Source: Bicyclus anynana
Taxonomy: Eukaryota; Arthropoda; Insecta; Lepidoptera; Nymphalidae
Reading direction: 5' to 3'
NCBI RefSeq assembly: GCF_947172395.1
Contig: NC_069095.1
Span: 15,164,271 to 15,228,270, forward strand
Length of the DNA: 64,000 bases
The position numbers were made by a program, and so were the translations under genes. Of this stretch, positions 31,381-38,462 are shown in pieces; positions within the stretch are counted from its first letter, which is position 1, and each line of letters starts with the position of its first letter. Under the pieces are notes generated by a model. The model was not told the DNA's origin, made no database searches, and worked only from the letters and a program-made list of their open reading frames with translations.

Positions 31381-31500
31381 AAGCCAACATCACGCGGTGT
31401 TCCCAGGCGGTCACCCATCCAAGTACTGACCGCGCCCGATGTTGCTTAACTTCGGTGATCGGACGAGAATCGGTGTATTCAACATGGTATGGACGTTGGC
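31381..31500 (-). rRNA. 5S ribosomal RNA
   Basis: The minus strand reads GCCAACGTCCATACCATGTT and ends GTGATGTTGGC, with the universal 5S core 'AAGTTAAGCAACATCGGGCG', 'GTACTTGGATGGGTGACCG' and 'CCTGGGAACACCGCGTG'. The 5' and 3' ends pair (GCCAAC/GTTGGC). A TTTTT run after the 3' end is a Pol III terminator. It differs by one base (GATTCTCG for GGTTCTCG) from the other two copies. Length is about 120 nt, as expected, and the gene looks intact. Confidence 0.93.
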
Positions 31501-31529
31501 GATTATAGTAGTGAATTTATTAAACTAAA

Positions 31530-32089
31530 TCTATACTAATATTATAAAGAGGTAAAGTTTGTAAGTTTGTAAGTTTGTAACAATTTTTTGAAATGGGGTA
31601 ATCTTCGGAACTACTGGACCGATTTTAAAAATTCTTTCACCAGTAGAATGCTACGTTATCGAGGAGTGCTATAGGCTATATTTTATATTTCTATCATATA
31701 TAACTACTGAGATATGGCGGGTTTTCTCTTACAGGTCAGAACGAAAAACTTACTTATTCGCATGCGCTGCCTCAACCATTGCGTATAACTGAAATAAATG
31801 TATGGAGGCTTTTTGAACCTTTAAAATTTGTACAAAAAAGTCCGCGACACCATATATCTATCTTTTATATTTTAGCAGATATAGTACCTTTAGTACTTTA
31901 ATAAATTATTTAAATTTTAAACTAAGGTTTACGTCATTATTTACACAACTAAACTTAAATCCTTATCAAAATAAATGATTTAATAATCACAAGGATATTA
32001 TAGAGATAAGATTTGCCCTTTACAGTATGTTAATTAGTTATATAGTTTCGGAGATAATAAAAAAATTCTGAAAGTCGCAGAAATGCCGC
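31530..32089 (+). mobile_element. Helitron 5' half
   Basis: Starts TCTATACTAATATTATAAAG with 'GAGGTAAAGTTTGTAAGTTT', the canonical 5' end, 30 bp beyond the 5S gene. Its matching 3' end is probably at 32993 (GCGGGCGTCCGCTAG^T), which would make one 1.46-kb Helitron interrupted by the inverted copy at 32090-32280 and filled by the minisatellite. The single-element reading is inference. Confidence 0.6.
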
Positions 32090-32280
32090 TATATGACGCC
32101 CCGCGGTTTCAATTACGTGGTTCCCGTTCCCGTATGAATATGAGGACCAAACATAGCCTATGACACTCGCAAATAATGTAGCTTTCTATAGGTAAAAGAA
32201 TTTTCCAAATCGGTCCAGTAGATCCAGAGATTACCCTCGACAACCACACAAACTTTATCTCTTTATAGTATTAGCATAGA
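32090..32280 (-). mobile_element. Non-autonomous Helitron, inverted and nested
   Basis: The complement begins TCTATGCTAATACTATAAAG and ends ACCGCGGGGCGTCATATAG, with internal 'GGATCTACTGGACCGATTTG'. The terminus reads ATAG instead of CTAG. It lies inside the span from 31530 to 32993. Confidence 0.7.
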
Positions 32281-32342
32281 AGTCGCTTGGGAAATTATAG
32301 TCTATTGGTCATTGCACCACGCACAAAAGGCTGGACCAATTT

Positions 32343-32945
32343 TGCTGAGGGTAGGGATAGGATAGAGGTAGGGAAGGGGTAGGATAGAGGTAGGGTAGGG
32401 GTAATTTAGGGAAAGTGTAGGGTAGGGTAGGGTAGGGTACGGATAAGGTAGGGGTAGTGTAGGGTAGGGGCAAGGTAGAGGTAGGGGAAGGATATGGAAC
32501 GTATAGGGTAGGGAGTAGGATAGGGGTAGGGTAGGGTAGGGGTAGGGTACGGGTAGGGTAGGGTTAGGGTAGGGATAAGGTAGGGGTAGGGAAGGGTTAG
32601 GGTTAGCGGTAGGGTAGGAGTAAGGTAGGGGTAGGGTAGGGGTAGACTAGGGGTAGGGTATATTAGGGAAAGTGTAGGGTAGGGTAGGGTAGGGTACGGA
32701 TAAGGTAGGGGTAGTGTAGGGTAGGGGCAAGGTAGAGGTAGGGGAAGGATATGGAACGTATAGGGTAGGGAGTAGGATAGGGGTAGGGTAGGGTAGGGGT
32801 AGGGTACGGGTAGGGTAGGGTTAGGGTAGGGATAAGGTAGGGGTAGGGAAGGGTTAGCGTTAGCGGTAGGGTAGGAGTAAGGTAGGGGTAGGGTAGGGTA
32901 GGGTAGGGTTGGGTAGGTTTACGAGCAGGGTAAGGTAGAGGTAGA
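32343..32945 (+). repeat. GGTAGGG minisatellite with 257-bp higher-order duplication
   Basis: Irregular units of GGTAGGG / GGGTA cover about 600 bp. A segment starting TTAGGGAAAGTGTAGGG at 32406 recurs at 32663 with only one difference over about 230 bp (GGGTTAGGG versus GGGTTAGCG), giving a 257-bp period. The strand is strongly G-rich with GGG or GGGG tracts every 4-6 bases. It is not the insect telomere repeat TTAGG, although the units are related in composition. Confidence 0.9.
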
Positions 32946-32993
32946 GAAGTTTACATCAATTTTTACGCGGACGAAGTCGCGGGCGTCCGCTAG
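32946..32993 (+). mobile_element. Helitron 3' terminus
   Basis: 'TTTACGCGGACGAAGTCGCG' then GGCGTCCGCTAG^T, with the terminal hairpin GCGGGCGTCCGC. It directly follows the minisatellite. Confidence 0.75.
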
Positions 32994-33269
32994 TCATTGA
33001 TATAGTAACAATCACCACACCAAACTCGAACTACTTTTGTAACACCCGGTTGCTACGAAGTTGCGACTTTGCTACGAAGAAGATAGCTACCTACGAACCT
33101 AGCGATTTTGAAAATATAAAATCCTTTATTGAATCGACACAGCACTCATAGGTACTCAGGACTATTTTGTTCAGATCCACAACACTACCAACTGTCCCAG
33201 AGAGGTAGTCAAAACGTGCTTGTTAACTACTCGTAATAACATAATATTAGAATTTTTTATCCCGCATTG

Positions 33270-33645
33270 TCAGTCAGTTCATCATCATCATCATTATCAT
33301 CAGTACCAGCCGATGGACGTCCAATGCTGGACATAAGCCTCGGACTTCCAAGCACATCGGTCTCAAGCTGCCAGCATCCAGCGGCTCTCTGCGACCCGCT
33401 TGATGTCCTCAGTCCACCTAGTGGGGGTCGACCAACACTGTGCTTTCCGTTGCGGGGTCGCCTTTCCAGCACCTTGGGACCACAACGTCCATCGGCTCTT
33501 CGAACTATGTGGCCTGCCCGTTGCCACTACAACTTCGCGACTCGCTGAGCTATGTCAGTGACTTTGGTTCGTCTGCGTATCTCCTCATTTCTGATTCGAT
33601 CACGCAGAGAAACTCACTCCATCGCCCGCTGAGTGACTTCATTAT
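33270..33645 (-). pseudogene. RTE-type LINE, 3' coding fragment
   Basis: 'CAGCCGATGGACGTCCAATG', 'GTCCACCTAGTGGGGGTCGA', 'TTGGGACCACAACGTCCATC' and 'TTTCTGATTCGATCACGCAG' run in the same order as 62690-63010, after a (CATCAT)n tail at 33281. Small indels break the frame. It is younger than the 3915 copy but still dead. Confidence 0.8.
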
Positions 33646-34811
33646 ATTATTATTCTCCGTAACTAGGCTGGGTAGCTAGTAAGTCTATTTTAAACCGATT
33701 TTCAAAGATTGACTAAGTTAAGCATAAAGCAAAATACAGGCTTTCTCTCTCCAAGATTGACCGTAAGGTTTTGGTCCGAAAAAACAGATTTCACGCTAGT
33801 AGTTTTACAAAATACCGTTTTTTCATCTAAAAAAATAATCAGCCGTGATGAACACGCGAAAAACAAATTCCCGAATGTTAAACCATGCATTATGTATCAC
33901 GTGACGTAGGTTAGGGCTGCCACCAATCAAAAAATCGAAGTATCGTGAATACGATATACCTACAAGTTTTTCAAAATGGCGGTCCTTTACAGCAGATGAC
34001 ATATTCACAGCTCATAATTTATTAACGAGTATCAAGTTGTGGTACCTGAAATAGTTAATTTTATGAAATAAAGGCTTGCGTTTGACTACAATAACGCCTG
34101 ATGGAAAACGCGGTCGTAAAAGTTATTTTTTTTTAATTTTTAAAGAGTCATAATTTGGGATTTCTTTAGTCAGTTTTATTAGATTTATCGAGTAGCTGAA
34201 CAACGAAGGAAGTTATTTTATAATATGGAGCACGGTAAACTGGAAAATGCCTGTTCACTCTTGAAAGTGTTTAAATTGTAGGAAGCAGGACACTCCTAAT
34301 ATTTCCATTCCATTTTTTTGCTTTGTTACTTGTATTGACTTCGATAATATAATTTTGTTATAATGCTACTTACGTTATGCTGTTAAGGTGGGTGAAATTT
34401 TCTCGGCAAAACGGTGCAGCCCTGACAAAAAGGTGACTTTCTTTTTCCCAAGCTAGCCGACCTTACGTTTTTTGCGATGAACTCGGACCTTTATTGGACC
34501 TTTCGCGAATTAAATTTGATGTTGGCTGAAATGGATAGGTTGTTTCTAAAATATTTATAGCGTCGCAACCAGCGGAAATGGGCTTAACCTTTGGATTATA
34601 TGAGTTTACCTTACAAGTTCAATGTTTAATCATGTACTTACTAACAAAACACTTCTTCACAAAATTTGGTTTTAAGGCCTTTAGGTATAGGTAATTTTCC
34701 AATAATTCTAAAACTGCCAAGGCAAAATTGGTCAGTTATTAAGTGACGTTTTCTGCATAATTGTTCGTCCTTTTATTATAAGAGGTCAATGTATATCAAA
34801 TAACTATAGTG
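33646..34811. other. Non-coding stretch
   Basis: No gene or bounded repeat was recognised. AT-rich with random ORFs. Confidence 0.4.
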
Positions 34812-34883
34812 CGGAACTACAACTAAAGAGTAAAAGGGAACACATATTATAAAGTAAACTTTAGGTATTTCACAATCTGTGTC

Positions 34884-35003
34884 GCCAACGTCCATACCAT
34901 GTTGAATACACCGGTTCTCGTCCGATCACCGAAGTTAAGCAACATCGGGCGCGGTCAGTACTTGGATGGGTGACCGCCTGGGAACACCGCGTGATGTTGG
35001 CTT
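34884..35003 (+). rRNA. 5S ribosomal RNA
   Basis: GCCAACGTCCATACCATGTT through GTGATGTTGGC, followed by TTTTT as Pol III terminator. It includes the internal promoter region (AAGTTAAGCAACATCGG; GTACTTGGATGGGTGACC). Full length with no break seen. It is one of the two genes in the inverted pair, transcribed toward the spacer. Confidence 0.95.
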
Positions 35004-35468
35004 TTTGCCACGAAAAATAAACAAATCTTTAAAAAATCAAATACATCATCAAATGTTGGTATGCAATCTCTTTTTGATTACCACATTTCATTTTGATGTT
35101 ACACCATAACGCTACGGTGGTGGCAAGTGTCTCCAATAGCCAATAAAAATCCATTAACAGGGCCCTATACTATACACAAAATATAGATTTTTTTATTATT
35201 CAGTGTCAAAATCCAACAAGTAAAAATAACTATAACTATTTGAATGCTAGGCTTAGAAAACAATGAGTAGAGCTTGTGGTACCAGCTCTTGCATACAACT
35301 CACTAACTTAAATGTATTGCAATCATGTAATTTTATTTCAACATATTACATGTAGGTACTCGTAGATATAAAAGTACAGAATCAAGTCAAAATATATTTT
35401 AGCAGTTTTGGATGTAATTTTGAACTATGTATTTGTTTTATAAAGATTTGTTTATTTTTCGTGACAAA

Positions 35469-35588
35469 AAGCCAACATCACGCGGTGTTCCCAGGCGGTC
35501 ACCCATCCAAGTACTGACCGCGCCCGATGTTGCTTAACTTCGGTGATCGGACGAGAACCGGTGTATTCAACATGGTATGGACGTTGGC
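35469..35588 (-). rRNA. 5S ribosomal RNA
   Basis: The reverse complement is identical to the gene at 34884-35003 over all the bases I compared, with the T-run terminator (AAAAA at 35466-35470 on +). It converges with its partner: both genes point into the shared spacer. Confidence 0.95.
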
Positions 35589-35660
35589 GATGGGTTGTGT
35601 GAAATACCTAAAGTTTACTTTATATGTGTTCCCTTATATTCTTTAGTTGTCCCAAATTCA

Positions 35661-36431
35661 GAACAAATTCAACCTTAAATATAGTGTTTAAAAATTTGCT
35701 AATGTGACTACTTGAATTGAGTGCCAAGAAGTTGTGTTTAGCACTCTTTGAGTGGGGACGTTTTTTGGTCGCTGATTGTGCATCCACTTTATTATAGGAG
35801 ATCGATGTTGATATACCTACCTAATATCTTTTTCCTTAAAGGTAGCTCTATATGTATACCTACCCACCTTAATGAACCTAATTTAAAAATTGTATTGTGT
35901 ACATTTTATTCATAATGAAGGTACCTACTTACCTACCTACTTAAAAAAGTGAAATAATTTTATTTAACTTATACTTTATTTTTTATAGGTCCTACTCCTA
36001 TTTACAGTTAAAACTGTTAAAAATAAATACATGGTATTTAGACAACTCGTTAAGATTATAAAACCTGTGCTGCAGCTATTATGTTTATGTATACAGTGTT
36101 AGGAACAATATTTTCTGTTTACGCCCATTTTCATAAACATACCCTCCCTCCGTAATTAAGATATCAAGTTCGGCACGTGCCCTGATATCCCTAATATAAA
36201 CATTATTTTAAAATGTATGTTTATTTCTTGTAATAATCGCTTTATCCCGGGGCAGTGTCCGATGCAGGTTCCATTGTTATTTTATTAGTGCTTAGTAACT
36301 AATAATTATTGTAGTAAATTTCCTTAGGAAATCAACTTTCAGTCACTCAGATAATAGAATTTATCTACATATTTTAAGTTTCAAACAAAATAATAAACTA
36401 CCTACGTATTTATTTTCATTTCAGTCTTAAA
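35661..36431. other. Non-coding stretch before the gap
   Basis: AT-rich with short CTAC/CCTA low-complexity runs (35858-35942). No gene is supported. Confidence 0.4.
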
Positions 36432-36631
36432 NNNNNNNNNNNNNNNNNNNNNNNNNNNNNNNNNNNNNNNNNNNNNNNNNNNNNNNNNNNNNNNNNNNNN
36501 NNNNNNNNNNNNNNNNNNNNNNNNNNNNNNNNNNNNNNNNNNNNNNNNNNNNNNNNNNNNNNNNNNNNNNNNNNNNNNNNNNNNNNNNNNNNNNNNNNNN
36601 NNNNNNNNNNNNNNNNNNNNNNNNNNNNNNN
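36432..36631. other. Assembly gap (200 N)
   Basis: Exactly 200 undetermined bases, a fixed-length scaffolding gap. It falls immediately before the 5' leader of an intact LINE, so the LINE's true 5' end and its left target duplication may be hidden, and the real distance is unknown. Confidence 0.99.
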
Positions 36632-37288
36632 AATTATTGAAACGAGTCGACAGGTGGCGCTGTCTGTATCAAGACTAGGCTCCGTGTAAAAAATTACTTA
36701 AAAATAGAAAATCAAGTACTTTTCGCATAAAAATAAGTTTATCGTGTGTAGAAGTGCCTCTTACCTATGTGAAAACGTTATCTATGCTGGATTTGTGTTT
36801 AAAGTGAAAAAATAAACAATAAAACATTGTGGATCATACCTGTTCACAGAGTTGAAAAACAGTGTTAAAATCAATGAACTTTGAGGACTAAAAGTGAATT
36901 AAGTAAGTTTTTCTTGTTATGAACTTAAAAAGGACGGATAATACCTAAAAGTGCTATTTATAAAGACGTTTTATAAACAAGTGAATGAAAAAATCACAGT
37001 TTGTAATAACGGCAAAAACGAAAAAATTACAAGTTGCGACACCTACTGGAGTTTATTATAACTACGAAGATAGATCACAAACGCTGAGCAAGTAGTACAA
37101 GAAATTGTCGACAGATGTCACTTTTAATATCACACCAAGCATTTTGATAAAATTAAACTGAAAAGATAACTGTGTAAATAAACAGTAGTTATAGAAGAAA
37201 AAAAAAAAAAAAAACATAAATTTTATCTTATAATATCAATGTATCCAACACTGTTCATTGGGAAGATTATTTTCGACTGATTTAATAA

Positions 37289-37362
37289 CTAGATCCGTAG
37301 CGCAGTGGATACAGGCGTGGATTTACACATATGGGGTCGTAAGATCGAATCCTAGTCCAAGT
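37289..37362 (+). other. tRNA-like segment in the LINE leader
   Basis: 'AGATCCGTAGCGCAGTGGAT' contains an A-box match (TAGCGCAGTGG) and 'AAGATCGAATCCTAG' a B-box match (GATCGAATCC), about 35 bp apart as in tRNA genes. It lies 117 bp before the ORF1 ATG and is followed by an A-rich tract. It may be a SINE inserted in the leader or an intrinsic Pol III-type promoter of this LINE. Confidence 0.5.
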
Positions 37363-37478
37363 GAAGTAAACACAGATTTTAATAAATATTATTTAGTTTT
37401 GAAAACAAATGAACTTCGAACTTTAAAAAATTAATAAATAAAAAAAAAAAATATTAATAATAATAAAATAAAATAAAA

Positions 37479-38327
37479 ATGAACAGTATGGAACAATTAC
37501 TTCGCGATCTTCGATGCGATATCAGAAAGGACTCGGAAGAGTCATTAAAAATAGTCGAAGAACGCATTACAAAATCAATTAATGAACACATAGATGAAAA
37601 ATTCCAAAATATTCAGTCGCAGATAGATTTATTAAAGAAAAGTAACGACGAACAAAATGATAGAATTCTTACATTGGAAAAACAGATAAGAACTAAAAAT
37701 TTAGTCTTTTTTGGAGTCCCAGAAGGCGAAAAAACGTATGAAGAATTAGAAAATAAAATCTTGGACATTTTCACATTACAAATGAAGGTAGAGTGCTACA
37801 GAAGCGAAATTGAATTAATAAAGAGAATGGGCAAACGATCGGAAAAGAAAATAAGACCTATTGTGATAACACTCACTACATATGGTAAAAAACTCTCTAT
37901 CATGAGAAACAAGAAGAACCTTAAAAACAAAAACATTTATTTTAAGGAAGATTATCCACAACAGGTTTTAGAAAAAAGAAAACTACTCCAAGATGAATTG
38001 AAACAAGCCCGCAGCGACGGTAAAATTGCATTTCTTCGTCAGGACCGGCTGGTGGTCTATGAAGGTAATAAAGGCACTTACAACAGAGTGGACGAAGCCA
38101 ATAATACCCAAAATTCGAGGAAAAGGGAACTCGAATCTACCCCTCCAAGCCAAATGAGCAGCCCTTATCTGCACCAAACTCTGCCAGCCCCGAATTACCA
38201 CTTGGCGAAGAAAAACAAGTCCAATAAAAAAGGCCAAAGCTCTATTAAGAGCTATGTACAAAAAAGTAGCAATACAAAACAAATTCCATCTACTTCCACT
38301 GCTCTCTTGAGTGAAAATGAAGACTAG
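37479..38327 (+). CDS. LINE ORF1 protein (coiled coil + RRM-like)
   Basis: The 282-residue protein is the presumed RNA-binding/chaperone protein that forms the retrotransposition RNP. Residues about 5-70 form a charged heptad-type coiled coil (LLKKSNDEQNDRILTLEKQI). Residues about 72-215 resemble the L1-ORF1 RRM and C-terminal domain: NLVFFGVPEGE (RNP-like strand), then KRMGKRSEKKIRPIVITL, NKNIYFKEDYPQQVLEKR and DGKIAFLRQDRLVVYEG. The tail from about 220 is basic and Ser/Pro-rich with KKNKSNKKG, a likely RNA-binding or nuclear signal. It ends at TAG (38325-38327) in the same frame as ORF2; see the readthrough finding. The ATG sits in an A-rich context. Confidence 0.9.
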   Translation: MNSMEQLLRDLRCDIRKDSEESLKIVEERITKSINEHIDEKFQNIQSQIDLLKKSNDEQNDRILTLEKQIRTKNLVFFGVPEGEKTYEELENKILDIFTLQMKVECYRSEIELIKRMGKRSEKKIRPIVITLTTYGKKLSIMRNKKNLKNKNIYFKEDYPQQVLEKRKLLQDELKQARSDGKIAFLRQDRLVVYEGNKGTYNRVDEANNTQNSRKRELESTPPSQMSSPYLHQTLPAPNYHLAKKNKSNKKGQSSIKSYVQKSSNTKQIPSTSTALLSENED

Positions 38328-38333
38328 CAACTA
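38325..38333 (+). promoter_or_regulatory. Candidate leaky stop codon TAG-CAA-CTA
   Basis: TAG followed by CAACTA fits the CAR-YYA rule known from the TMV-type readthrough signal (established for UAG-CAR-YYA). Downstream, 45 codons stay open in this frame to the ORF2 ATG at 38463, so readthrough would give one ORF1-ORF2 polyprotein of about 1,270 residues. Function is inference. Confidence 0.5.
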
Positions 38334-38462
38334 GCACCGTCTCTCCAATTTATCGACAATAAGCCACCGCCGTCACCAAGCAAAGTTTTTGCCAATAAAC
38401 ATTACAATAAACCTTCCCCAGTACGGCTGGTCACCGCGGGGATAGTAGACTATAACCCTCCA

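Larger units (their letters stand above)
34812..35660. repeat. Large inverted repeat carrying two 5S genes
   Basis: Arms of about 240 bp (34812-35054 and 35418-35660) are inverted copies. They include each 5S gene plus its upstream 'AAAGTAAACTTTAGGTATTT' / 'AAGGGAACACAT' and downstream 'CACGAAAAATAAACAAATCT' flanks, with a ~365-bp spacer. The identity of the flanks shows that a 5S unit larger than the gene was duplicated in inverted orientation. The copy at 31381 shares none of these flanks. Confidence 0.85.

Noticed and set aside
32343..32945. Interstitial telomere repeat
   Set aside because: Units are GGTAGGG/GGGTA variants, not the insect TTAGG repeat, and the array sits between Helitron ends.
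33257..33679. Overlapping ORFs of 71-93 codons as host genes
   Set aside because: They are frames of an RTE-type LINE 3' fragment on the minus strand.
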